From: Gracilariopsis chorda
Taxonomy: Eukaryota; Rhodophyta; Florideophyceae; Gracilariales; Gracilariaceae
Direction of reading: 5' to 3'
Assembly: GCA_003194525.1 (NCBI GenBank)
Contig: NBIV01000180.1
Coordinates: 86,751-150,750, forward strand
Length of the DNA stretch: 64,000 nt
Shown: piece after piece, positions 44,229-54,659 of the stretch
Numbering within the stretch: the first letter of the stretch is position 1
Layout of the letters: every line of letters begins with the position of its first letter
The notes under the pieces: generated by a model
The model's input: the letters and a program-made list of their open reading frames with translations, nothing else
Told to the model about the DNA's origin: nothing
Databases searched by the model: none
Program-made: the position numbers and the translations under genes

Positions 44229-45590
44229 ATGGATGAAAATTCGATGCAAAGACCAAGCTCAAACATGCCTGAAAAGCATTGCAAACATCACGTTTTGTCC
44301 GATAAGGGGTTCCAACCTGGAAGTAGCCTGCTTGATGAAATGCCGCGTCCAAATCTAACCGTTCAAAACACAGTTAGCGAAGCACAAGAGATTATAACAG
44401 CTGCTGCACTGGATAATCACACATCGAAAGCCATACTCAAATGCTTGAAGATTGTAGGAGCACAAAATGCTCGATTATCAACAAAGCATCTTCTCATAGC
44501 GCACAAAATGGTACAGAGATCAATAGTCATGGCGGAAATACTGAAGGCAGTGAGCAACCCGAACGCCATTGTTGAGCAACAGTGGACTCAAAATCTTCGT
44601 TCAACTACGGTCAGAATCCTTCGAACGGAAGACGGTAGTGAACAAATTGGATACGTGAGAGGAGACATACCAGTCATAAGTAATGGAATAATCTCAGATG
44701 GTTTGCCGAGTAATGTGTCCCATGGCCAGAGTGTTACTCTGAGTGGTGAAAGAAGACCTGCATTTGAAGCAGGAGAGTACTGCCGCCTCGTTCATGTTTT
44801 GGCAGATGTGCGAATGACTGCAGCAAGACAACGTCTAATGCAATGCATGTCAAGAGAAGAACTGGACAAACAGCATGATGATCCGTGGTCTATTTCGATT
44901 GCACCACTATTTAATGACGAGCAGTTTACTCCGCAAGCCAATGCAGTCTTGTGCGGTGGCGTTACGTTAGATGACATAAGAATGATCGATCCGGCCCTTC
45001 GCCCTCACTTTCGCGATGGTGGGGCACTGAAACGTAAGTTTGGTGAATTCAAAAGCCTTTACGGAACATGTGTGTCACGATTTGAAGCATCTGGCCAAGG
45101 TGATCCCGATGCATTTGCGAACTTTGCTCATGGTAAGTGCTACATTATGTATGCTTACTGTTTTCTACAGGTCAACCCCATCCTTCAACCATTAGCCACG
45201 CGTGCTTTAAGTACTGATGTACAAAGGGAAGAAGGTGTAGGAGATTCTATATCTCCTTATCGATTTGGTTGACAATCAGTTTCGTATCATCCAGAGAAGC
45301 GGCGCAAGACAAAAGCACGAGAAGTAAACATTGTCGGAGTCGAGAGCCTCATTTCCGCGCTTAATTCGAATGAGGAGAAGCGAGATGCTCACTCCAAAGA
45401 GTCCGAAACGAGAAAACGGTCGTTCGAAGAAATGGATGCAGCGTCACGGGCTACCAGATCTACTCTACAGGCCCTGAATGAAGCAAAGCAAATGCATTCG
45501 TTAGCAAGCACAGAAGAAGAGAAAAGCCTCCTTCAGGGTATAATTCACAAGCTTCTTGGACAGCTGGCAGAAGCCGAAGCTGCCATGTGA
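44229..45590 (+). pseudogene. Unknown protein family, interrupted by one TGA
   Basis: 347 open codons end at TGA 45270-45272, but the same frame continues for 105 more codons to TGA 45588-45590. The continuation is charged and protein-like (KRRKTKAREVN, SKESETRKRSFEEMDAASR, EEEKSLLQGIIHKLLGQLAE), a probable coiled coil. So either one nonsense change, a read-through codon or an assembly error splits a ~450-residue protein. The central part carries a GALKRKFGEF, then FEASGQGDPDAFANFA, then a YAYCFLQVNP run. I cannot name the family. Its charge and order suggest a nuclear or DNA-associated protein. Confidence 0.6.
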
Positions 45591-46335
45591 AATTCTTGCA
45601 AAGGGAATTGGGCCTTCGCAAATGGTGCAGGAAGTTTTCATAGCTTGAAACAAAAAGTGAGCCATCAGCCTCGGTCTCGCAGCCCCACATCGCAACGTTT
45701 ATTAACGCTTCACTGACTCTTCACCCAAGGTCCCAGAAATATTCTATTCAGCCAGGGAAACAGGAGTACCCAGTTAACTCGGTAGTGCTGTAGTGAAGTC
45801 TGTTCGGGATCTGACGTATGGCAGGGACAAATTTGAGCCCAGAGGCAACGCTCGCCTACCAGGAGATACCTCTTTGCAATTATTGACTTGTAGATGCGCG
45901 AAGACGGATCGTTACGACAATGATTGTCCTCTTATTATTCATTTGCGCGGAAGCCGCACAGGTAAGTTCACTTTGATCTTCAGGGGTTTGGTTTCACTTC
46001 ATCTGGCACTGATCTGGCCCAGACCCCTGCAACTTACCACTTCTGAGAGAGAAATGAGGAATGGAACCTTTCTCCTCAGCATAGCGGAAGATGCTTTCAG
46101 TAGCTCTTCCTCAATTGGAAACTGACGTACCATCACGTGTTTTGTTGTTTCTCCATCGTACAGAGCCGAAAATCAAATACTACGCAGAGCTCCGGACTAC
46201 GGCCGAAAAGCACAAGAGTGGGTCAGCTGAGCGATTCTTGAATCATGCCCTACTACTTGCGTCGATATCTGTTCGGGTACTATCAAACAGGAAATCCAAC
46301 CTCGACCTGAGAGAGTTACTTGCAATACCGAAGGG
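45591..46335. other. Intergenic, no gene seen
   Basis: 745 bp between two plus-strand genes that should hold the promoter of the EF-hand/glyoxalase gene. A 110-codon plus frame at 45793-46125 has no recognisable content. Confidence 0.4.
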
Positions 46336-47835
46336 ATGAAGGATCAACCCCGTGAAGTCCTGCCCTCTGCTGACGTAAGATCTGCTTACTCAGCAGAAGC
46401 ACGCTACAAAGAACTCTTTGACGCCTTGGACTTCGATTCTTCAGGGTAAATCACTGCCGCCATGCTCTGCCATGTCATGACAATTATAGGAATAAGCGGC
46501 GTAGACTGTGTTGTGGATGAAATGATCACCGTGTATGACAGTGATGGAAACGGTCGCATCACGTTTCCTGAATTCGTCAAACTGATGAACGAACTGGGGG
46601 GCTGTTCTCCATCTTTTGGCACACAGAAACCGTACTCTCATATATCCAACAACTCCGGTCGTGCACACGCATGTGTAGAATCCTGCATTTCTGCAAATGA
46701 TGCGAAGGCCGCTGGAACTGGAGTATTTTTCAATGAAGAAAACGACGAAGACCATTGTGTCATTCACATTGCATATGTGCCGCAGGCTGTGCAAGATATA
46801 CTGAAATTGTTTGACTTCAACTCCCACTCTGAGGTTACCATTTCTGATTTGGAACATGCTGCAAAGTTACTGGAAGCAGAACGGAACCCGCCTCGTAACC
46901 CAGATGACAAGCCGTTCTTGCATTGGTCCAAAGGACGCGAGATACGTGAATTGGGGAGCCTCTTTTACAAAGCAAATCATATCGCACTAATCGTCAGTGA
47001 CGTTGGGCGAAGCGCGGCTTTCTATTCAAACGTGCTCGGATTTCAGCAGATTCGTCGCCCGAACTTCGATCCTCACGGGGCTTGGTTCACAATGGGTAAT
47101 CTTGAACTGCACTTGAATAAGGGAACGCCGATGGTGCCAAGCGCAGATGATCTACTCGTCGGTCACATTAGCATCGAGACCTTAGAAATTGAGAAGGAGC
47201 CAGAGATCTTGCGAAGGATGCAAGTTCCATTCCAACAGAACGTCTCCGTACCGAATGCTGTCGATGCTGGTCAAGGCACGAACGAGAGTAATACCAGTGA
47301 TAAGATCGTCAAGCAGTACTTCATTCGAGATCCGGACGGTTATTACATTGAGATATGCAACTGCCATATCCTAACTGCCTACTGTCTTGGGCCAGACAAA
47401 AACGATCCAAAGGGTAAGCGTCTGTCTGCGGAAAACGACGCTCCAGTGGTGGAGTTAGTGGAAAAGTGGGCCGACTTTGGTGAAGCTCGGAGATGAAGAA
47501 GGGCACATATGATCCGTCATGCCCGTAAGACGAATGTTAGCATTGAGACCTTGGCTCAAATCCTGGGATGTTCAAAGGCCGACAGAGCAGACCCTGAAAA
47601 ACTGAACAAACTCTTGATTCGAAGAACAGTGTATGGAGATTTTTGTCAGAACGAGACCCCCGACAGTCTGGCAGACATTCTCCTTCATTGTGGAAATGAT
47701 ATTCCTAGCGCGTCAGATTTTATGAAGCTTAGGGCTATTGCACATAGAACGTGTTTGCTGCAACCTCCTACATTTTACGAAAACGGTATCGTGAAGATTA
47801 TTCCACCATCATTCGAGAGAGCTGCTGAGCTCTGA
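46336..47835 (+). pseudogene. EF-hand plus glyoxalase (VOC) fusion gene with two in-frame stops
   Basis: A single frame runs from Met 46336 to TGA at 47833-47835 apart from TAA 46447-46449 and TGA 47494-47496. The first stop sits inside the first EF-hand (LFDALDFDSSG-stop-ITAAML). The second EF-hand is intact (VYDSDGNGRITFPEF). The middle carries a vicinal-oxygen-chelate domain: NHIALIVSDVGRSAAFYSNVLGF, a histidine in GNLELHL, and YFIRDPDGYYIEICN with the C-terminal glutamate ligand. After the second stop another ~110 residues continue in frame. EF-hand plus VOC fusion suggests a calcium-linked small-molecule enzyme. Stops could be real mutations or sequencing errors; the frame is otherwise undamaged. 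Confidence 0.78.
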
Positions 47836-48012
47836 GACATCGAGACTGCAGAGTATTCTGTATTAAGAGTACAAAACAGGCTTTGTACATTTAGACTTGA
47901 TAGCTTTGTATCAAAACTTTCGTGTATAACAACTCTACATGCAGCGTATTCGTTTGAAGAGATTTTACTACGGTAGCTGTCCTGGTCCTTTGCAACTTCT
48001 ACACAACATGCC
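47836..48012. other. Convergent 3' flanks
   Basis: 177 bp between two convergent genes. Nothing else is visible. Confidence 0.5.
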
Positions 48013-50371
48013 TCATTTCTCACCACCGCCACACAAATCGTGCAGCGGGCAGTGACATTTTGTACATTGCCCGGTAACAGCAGGAGCGTCCTGGGAATGT
48101 ACAACGTCCTTGCGAAGAATTAAACAGTCGGCTCCAGACCCACAAACAAGTTCCGCAGGGTGCTCTGCGTCTTGGCTAGGCTGGGATTCCAAAATTCGAC
48201 CGTCCCCATCTTCTTCCGGCTCTGCATTAGCCTGTGCGGGCTCTTCACTTACTACAAATTGTTTTTCCACTTCATCAGTCTGTCCAAAATCAGAAATAGC
48301 AACTGTAGCAAGTTCGTGTTGCTCTTCATCTGATATCTTGTCCAGCTTACCGATGATGAACCTAGAAGAATTCCATAGCTTATTTGCAAAGTTGCGATCG
48401 GATTCAATCCTTTCGTTCGATAGTGTGATGTCCTGACCTGGCGTATTACCAGTTAAAAGCGTGTAGCACAAAGCGTCAGTGCCGTATGATGATATGACAT
48501 CATTCAAGTCAATAACATTGCCAACCGTCTTGCTCATTTTTCTTCCGTGCTTATCGTGAACCAACCCATGCAAATTAACATTGTGAAACGGGACTTCACC
48601 GGTGAGCCATAGGCTCAACATGATCATTCGCGCTACCCAAAAGAACAAGATGTCGTATTCAGTTTCCATAATTGAGCCAGGGAAGAAAGTCTTCAGGTCC
48701 TCAGCATCCTCGTTCGGCCAGCCCATTGTCGAGAAGGGCCATAGGCCAGACGAGAACCATGTGTCCAAAACGTCGGTCTCTTGCTTCAAAGTGACTGCCT
48801 CTCCATTGTATTTCTCACTGGCTATCTACGCCGCTTCTTCGTCACTTCTCGCAACAATATATTCTCCGGAGTGCTCTTCAACATACCATACAGGAATGCG
48901 GTGACCCCACCACAACTGGCGTGAAACACACCCATCCCGAATATATTCAAGCCATTTGAAGTATACCTTCTCAAATCTCTGCAGTTCAATAACTATATCA
49001 CCATCTCGCACCCTTCCAATAGCTTTTTCGGCGAGAGATTTCATCTTGACAAACCATTGAGTAGAAACAAGTGGTTCGACAATTTCCCCACCCCTCTGAC
49101 TTCTTGGCACTCGATTGACATGGTCTTCCACTTTTATGAGAAGACCTTCCTTATCCATTGCATCCCAGAGTTTCCCTCGTGCTTCAAAATCCATACCTGC
49201 CAGATTCCCTTCATAAGAGTTCAGATTAGCATCTTTGTCCAAAATGTTGATTATTGGTAGGTTGTGCTTCTTTCCCAGTTCATAGTCATTGTGATCATGA
49301 CCAGGTGTAATCTTTAGTGCACCAGTCCCAAACTCTCGATCAACGTATTCATCTCCAATGACTGGGATATCTCGTCCGGTAACTGGAACACGACAGTTTT
49401 CCCAACGTACTGACTGTACCTTTCATCAGCCGGATGAACACAGAGAGCGGTATCACCGAGGATGATCTCCGGAGGAGTTGTTGCGACCGGGATGAATCCA
49501 CTTCCATCGCTAAGGGGATACCGAAAGTAGTACAGTTTTCCTTTCTCTTCGGAGAGCTCAACTTCTAGATCGCTCACCGCCGTGCGCAGCGTTGGCCTCC
49601 AACTAACCATGTAGTCACCTCTGTAAATCAGTCCCTGATCGTGCAGACGCTTAAAAGCTTCTGCGACTGCAGCAGACATACGTTCTTCCAGTGTGAATAA
49701 AGAACGGTCCCAGTCACAACTAGCGCCGAGTCTTCGCATATGGACGTTAATGTAATCACCCTTCTCTTCTTTCCATTTCCACACACGCTTCAAAAAGTTC
49801 TCTGGTCCAAGTTGATCGCGAGTCAATCCTTCTTTTGTTAATTCTTTCTCGACAACTAGTTGGGTGGCAATTACGGCATGATTGGTTCCAGGTAAGTACA
49901 AGGTATGCCTTCCGCGCATATGATGAAAGCGGGTCAAAATATCTTCGATGGTAGCGAACATGGCATGTCCCATATAAAACTACCTGTTACATTCGGCGGA
50001 GGCATACAAATGGTAAACGGTTCTTTGCCGTTTGGAACGCATGGCTTAAACAAGCCTCCAGATTCCTACCACTGGTACAGAACCTGCTCAACAGCCTGCC
50101 GATCATAGCGAGGTGGCATTTCGCGCTGTGGTCGCAGCTCCCCTGGTAACGGTGGCAGTGGGTCGGACTTGGGCGGCGCACAATTGGATCTGAAAGGGTC
50201 GGAAAATGGCGACACCGCTGATGCACAGGGTGTATGCAGAATTCGGGTAGCAGTTCGAGATCGAAAGTTAAGACGGTATTCTCGAAATCCTTCTAGCCTC
50301 AGTGATGAAATCTGGGCGATGCGTAGAAGGCAGGGGATCCATGGTGTAATGAACGCCGTATTTTTCAGCAT
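48013..50371 (-). pseudogene. Valyl-tRNA synthetase pseudogene, C-terminally truncated
   Basis: The minus strand reads ValRS: RQAVEQVLYQW-stop-ESGGLF and FTICMPPPNVTG, then the catalytic HIGH region disrupted by a one-base deletion (the downstream frame resumes at GHAMF), LPGTNHAVIATQLVVEK, then CDWDRSLFTLEERM and HPADERYSQYV. Editing-domain residues and GHDHNDYELG appear in another frame around 49270-49320. DVLDTWFSSGLWPFSTMGW and GRKMSKTVGN (near 48530) follow. Other damage: DHAG has become NHAV, TTRPE has become TTPPE, and stops lie at 48826-48828 and 50046. It ends after ~650 codons, lacking the anticodon-binding domain and coiled coil of a ~950-residue enzyme. A second active copy must exist elsewhere. 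Confidence 0.9.
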
Positions 50372-50658
50372 TCACATGCTTCGAGAGTGCAAAAAGCGAG
50401 TAGCTGCGGTCCGTGTGGGGATTGAAGAAACCGTGCCTTCGGAAGATGTCGGTCATTCTGTTTTGATGTGTTCACCAGGCAAAGCAGGGCTGATATTATG
50501 AATATAATGGCGAACAGAATCCATCCAGGTCTAGCAGATCTGTATTTCCACGCCATACAACTGCACCACCAAGTGTCCCTTTCAATACCTCAAGTTGAAA
50601 ACCATATATTCAACCACTTACCGCCTGGGATTCTGTTCGCAACACTTCAAAATAAAGC
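50372..50658. other. Intergenic
   Basis: Short stretch between the ValRS pseudogene start and the stop of the transposase. It should contain one end of the Harbinger element, but I could not identify the terminal repeat. Confidence 0.3.
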
Positions 50659-51687
50659 TCAGCATGTTCTTCGTCGTACAAAGCCCAGTCTTTGAAGATG
50701 ATCCGCAAGTTCATCTCTCAAATCGGAAACTTCTCTACCACGGTTTCTTGCACGCATGTTATCTCTCTCATTGTGCAACCCATCTTGAAAATGCACAACA
50801 GGACTGCCATAAAACTGATTGTCTTCATGCGCAGCAATAAATTCGTACGTATTATCGTCAGACGTATCAATAAGAAAGTTGTGTAACTTACAGGCGACAA
50901 GAATGATTAGAGTTGTGTGGTGCAATGAATAGCGTATAGCCGACCAGAAGACTCCAAAGCGACATACTAGAATCCCGAACGCTTGTTCTACGCACGCCAG
51001 AGTAACAGAATGATAAGCGTTATATGTGTCTTCTCTCTGTGTTAAATGTCGACCCGGAAAGGGCGTCAAAACTCGGGCTTTGTTACTATACGCATCGTCC
51101 GCAACGACGGCTGCCCAAGAAGGTAATTCATCTCCATGTAGTAAGTCGTACAGTTTTGTATTACTAAAGGCGGTGGCGTCATGAGTTCCACCAGAATGAC
51201 GTGCAGAAACGAAGGAAAACTTATAGTCCGCTTGTACGGTTGCCTGCACACAAAGAGCAAAGAATTTCTTTCGATTGTAGTACTTCATGCGATCTGGAGC
51301 TTCTCTCAGAGAAGGGCAACTAATAGCAATGGCTATTCCGTCCAGTGCCGATATAACACCATGTAGTGGACTGTTTCTTAGGCTTCGAAACATATTTGCC
51401 TGGTTCATAAACTCTTCCTCTGTGCACGTAAATCTGATCTTCGGGAGTGTCTGATCAAGAACGATTAAGGTTTCCGTGAATGCATGGTAAACTGTTGAGG
51501 AGCCAACCCCGTATGGCCACGATATATCTAAGTAACCTGCCCCTGCTAGAATTCGTAATGTAAGAAATAACATAACAGGTGGAGTAAGAGAAGCTGCAAC
51601 TCTAGAACAATTTTTCTGCTTTCGTTGGAGAAAATCTTGGGTAGTTGAGAGAAGAAGGCTGTATTGAGATTTTGTAACGCGATACAT
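50659..51687 (-). CDS. PIF/Harbinger transposase (HARBI1-like), open (342 aa)
   Basis: The frame is uninterrupted over 342 codons. It contains GVGSSTVYHAF (helix-turn-helix), then LHGVISALDGIAIAIS with the first catalytic Asp, YYNRKKFFALCVQATVQADY, VVADDAYSNKARVLTPF with the second Asp, and LACVEQAFGILVCRFG with the catalytic Glu. This is the DDE_Tnp_4 order with all three acids present. In animals and plants this family needs a Myb/SANT partner encoded beside it; none is adjacent here. The intact frame amid decayed elements suggests either a recent insertion or a domesticated gene. Terminal repeats were not found by eye. Confidence 0.9.
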   Translation of the reverse strand: MYRVTKSQYSLLLSTTQDFLQRKQKNCSRVAASLTPPVMLFLTLRILAGAGYLDISWPYGVGSSTVYHAFTETLIVLDQTLPKIRFTCTEEEFMNQANMFRSLRNSPLHGVISALDGIAIAISCPSLREAPDRMKYYNRKKFFALCVQATVQADYKFSFVSARHSGGTHDATAFSNTKLYDLLHGDELPSWAAVVADDAYSNKARVLTPFPGRHLTQREDTYNAYHSVTLACVEQAFGILVCRFGVFWSAIRYSLHHTTLIILVACKLHNFLIDTSDDNTYEFIAAHEDNQFYGSPVVHFQDGLHNERDNMRARNRGREVSDLRDELADHLQRLGFVRRRTC

Positions 51688-52721
51688 TCTGGTAAAAAAA
51701 TGTCAGAAAGGGACTCTATGTGCGCCTGTGTGTTGCACGGAGTTCGGAGTAGCACGCAACGGAGTGCACGATTATCTTGTTTCACCATTTTTGTTCATAT
51801 TGCACTGCAAATGATATGCATAACACATCTCGCTAAAAAGCGCCTTCGTTTGCTTCTTTTGATCCACTGGATGGTTTTATCGTGAAGGAGTTGAATGAAA
51901 TGGATGGTGCGCGACGAAAGAGTGATTTCCACCATTTTGTTGCCAAGTCGCATGCATACTCTTCCCGATGGGATGGCTTTGTCCTCTTGGACTTTTCATT
52001 TGTTTTTCGTAGTGTACGAAACTGGACCAAAATCGAAAATTTTTTAATTCAGAGTTAACCGTTCACGGATTAAGAAAGTCATAGAAGGGCCCAAAGCCGT
52101 GTACGTTTGTTGAACGTTTTTATTCTGACGTGGTATTATACCAGAAAAGCCATTCTAGAGAGAATCTCTACGTTTAGTACTTGGAATCTGTCTGTTCTTG
52201 TGGTGTATATGTGCGTTGTCATAGGGGTCACTGCCATGGTTCACACCGGACTTGTGGCCTAGTGGTTTTTGTTATCACAGTTCTTAAACAGTCTGGAGAG
52301 CTAACCGTACGGTTAGATTGCTACTTCAGCAAACGAGCGATCGCGCTGGCCACGTGGATGACGTGTTGTGGTTCGTGGGGGCCGTTTGCGTGCCACACAC
52401 AGAGTACGACCGCTCGCTACGCGTGGCGGCGCTCCGTTCCAGTTGCGCTGCTGACACCTTGCGCCTCGCTTTCCGTCGCCCGCGGCCGCCGTGAACGGCC
52501 TTCATCTCTCGAGACATTTCTGCTCGCCGCCGTCTGGGAACAGCGTCGCCGCCCGTTACGCCGCAACGCCCCAGTTTGCACCCCTCCGCACCGCCAATAA
52601 CGTCCTGTGCCCCTCGTTCTCCTCCCTCCCCCCGCCTTCCTTGGCTCCCGCCTTCCCCCCCCTCCCGCGCCCTGTAACCGCCCCCCGCTTCTCGTCTTAT
52701 GCCTGCGCTCTGTCTGCAACA
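51688..52721. other. Intergenic, promoter region of the DUF2009 gene
   Basis: GC-rich toward the right, with pyrimidine-rich runs (52600-52700). Several overlapping minus-strand frames at 52326-53022 are shadows caused by high GC and are rejected. No other gene is seen. Confidence 0.4.
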
Positions 52722-53079
52722 TGACCGCCGACAGCCGAACTCCCCCCTCGGGCGAATTGGCCGCAGTCCTTGATGCATCGCTTCCCGACGCAAACGTCCC
52801 AAACGGCACCCACCCCCCCGCCCAAGTGGACGATGCCCTAATTGAGCAAATGGCGCACGCCCAGGAGCAGTCGCGCCAAGCATTTGACGCCGTCTTGGAA
52901 AAGACCTCCGAACAATGGCGCGCAGAAACCGATCCAAAACTGCTAGCAGACGCTCTCGTCACGATTCTCGACCAAATCAGAGGTCCGGCCCTCACTCGCG
53001 TCGGCCCCGCCCCCGCCTCCAACCAGCAGCCTACAACTCACCAGCCCCCCGCGACGATGCGCGCGATCGAGACGTCAAC
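52722..53079 (+). other. Possible N-terminal exon or upstream ORF of the DUF2009 gene
   Basis: A Met at 52722 opens an acidic, Pro/Ala-rich frame (ELAAVLDASLPDANV, LADALVTILDQIRG) that is protein-like for ~85 codons, then becomes Pro-rich and leaves the frame of the downstream DUF2009 gene. An intron, a frameshift or an independent upstream ORF could explain it. No clear GT..AG pair is visible between 52970 and 53080. Confidence 0.4.
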
Positions 53080-54585
53080 ATGGATCAATATGATGATGCC
53101 AGTGATGCCCCGCTTGATCAACCACACAACGGACACCAGTCACACCCTCACCGCGAGACGGAGCGCCACGCCAAAGTCCATTCCGTCGCAGAAAGAGCAA
53201 AGTACATCCCGTTGCGACTCTCGCAGACCGAGAGAAAGGTCCTGCGTTTGGTCGAGGCCGCGCTCAATGTCAGCGAATACACCGATGTCGTTGACGTTTT
53301 GGCCACGTCGCGAATGAAAACAAAGCAGAGAATACATACGCAGATTCGCGATTTGTGCTCCATACTCACCGGATTGGCAGTCGCCACGGACTACGCGCGC
53401 GGCCAAAAGCTCGTCAAGGATCGCGATTTTGCAGATAACGAGGCATTTTTCCAGACCGCCTTTGAGATTGCGCGTCGTCACAAAGTCGCTAATCCGGAGA
53501 AGAGCCGAGATACCTACGGAAAGCTCATTCACATGTTGCAGGATTCTGTCAACGACGAAATTACACGCCTTTTGGAGTTCTCTTGCGTCAAGCCACTTGT
53601 CACCGTTACGTCGTATCTGGAAGACCGTGGCGGCTTGAAACTCTTGGAAGACCCCATGATTCATAAGGCTACCATGGAAATTATCCCCACTGGTAAGTCC
53701 AGAAGGGTGGTGCAGCGCGAGATTCAAGCCAAAGAGCGCGCTGTCACTGACCTCGCGAAGCGTTATAAGAACGGACGCATTCTTGACGAAGAAGCGGTTC
53801 GCCGATGTCTCTATTCCATTGGGGACAACAATGCCTACTTGCGGGCCGCTCGCGATCCGTGCGATACTATGATCAAGTATTTGCACTCTTACTTTAAAGC
53901 TGAGCGGCCTGCCACGCGAGAAAACAGCTTGGCTATCACCGAGGGTATGGGCGGCGCCAGACTCACTCACGATCATGTCAGACAGTTTCGATACGTCTTT
54001 CAGAGCCTCGCTTTGTGGCGAGAAGTGTGTCATGAAATGTACAAGTTGTGGTGTTTGAGCGAAAAGGACTTGCTCGACTCAAAGAATCCATACCACTTGC
54101 GAAACACTGGCCAGGGTCTAAACCGTATTCAAGCCGCACCAAGCGTTTCGGAAGCGATGTACGACATTTTGAACACGGTGCAAAGACGCGTCGGAAAGTG
54201 GGTGGGATCTTCTGTCGTACATCTAGGCGATTATAATGTCCCCAATGCACTAACTTTCATTGACAAATACGCGCAGGTGCAGCGAATTTTGGGTCCGCTG
54301 ACAACGTGCATCAGGCGTATTGGCGAAATTGCTGCCGAGGATCGTACCATCGACAAGTACATCACGGAAACTTTTGGAGGTGTGGAAGTGGCTCGAAAGC
54401 TTATTTTGAGGGACTTCTTTCGACATGCCTTTGATGGCAGCGGCGCGAGTGATTGGTTTAGTGCGGGCTCTTGTATCGACGGCAGATTGACGAGTGCGTG
54501 GAATTGGTGCAGTGACGTTGAAAGGAAGATTTACTGGCCTTTGTTCCTGCTCACGGGTTTCACAGGGTTCGATGGTGACTTCTAA
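53080..54585 (+). CDS. DUF2009 (UPF0652) family protein (501 aa)
   Basis: From Met 53080 the protein matches the deeply conserved DUF2009 family along its length: LSQTERKVLRLVEAALNVSEY, IRDLCSILTGLAVA, YGKLIHMLQDS, LLEFSCVKPLVTV, KERAVTDLAKRY, CLYSIGDNNAYLRAARDPCD, GQGLNRIQAAP, WVGSSVVHLGDYNVPNAL, FRHAFDGSGASDWF and CIDGRLTSAWNWC. This family occurs in plants, algae, fungi and animals and has no settled function. Length agrees with relatives of ~480-500 aa. The frame extends upstream to Met 52915 with an Arg/Pro-rich tail that I think is non-coding. Intact with no introns in the conserved part. Confidence 0.92.
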   Translation: MDQYDDASDAPLDQPHNGHQSHPHRETERHAKVHSVAERAKYIPLRLSQTERKVLRLVEAALNVSEYTDVVDVLATSRMKTKQRIHTQIRDLCSILTGLAVATDYARGQKLVKDRDFADNEAFFQTAFEIARRHKVANPEKSRDTYGKLIHMLQDSVNDEITRLLEFSCVKPLVTVTSYLEDRGGLKLLEDPMIHKATMEIIPTGKSRRVVQREIQAKERAVTDLAKRYKNGRILDEEAVRRCLYSIGDNNAYLRAARDPCDTMIKYLHSYFKAERPATRENSLAITEGMGGARLTHDHVRQFRYVFQSLALWREVCHEMYKLWCLSEKDLLDSKNPYHLRNTGQGLNRIQAAPSVSEAMYDILNTVQRRVGKWVGSSVVHLGDYNVPNALTFIDKYAQVQRILGPLTTCIRRIGEIAAEDRTIDKYITETFGGVEVARKLILRDFFRHAFDGSGASDWFSAGSCIDGRLTSAWNWCSDVERKIYWPLFLLTGFTGFDGDF

Positions 54586-54659
54586 TTTTGAGCGCGGGTC
54601 GAGTAGCTTGCTCGATCCAGCGCGATTTCTCAATCTGATCAGAGAAGGATGTCGACGCT

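Noticed and set aside
45133..45170. GTAAGT...TACAG stretch resembling a 38-nt intron in the unknown-family gene
   Set aside because: Removing 38 nt shifts the frame into nonsense, whereas the unspliced frame stays protein-like and keeps the family-like run around it.
52326..53022. Two ~200-codon minus-strand frames opposite the DUF2009 promoter
   Set aside because: Arg/Gly-rich translations produced by GC-rich DNA, overlapping each other and the start of a real gene.
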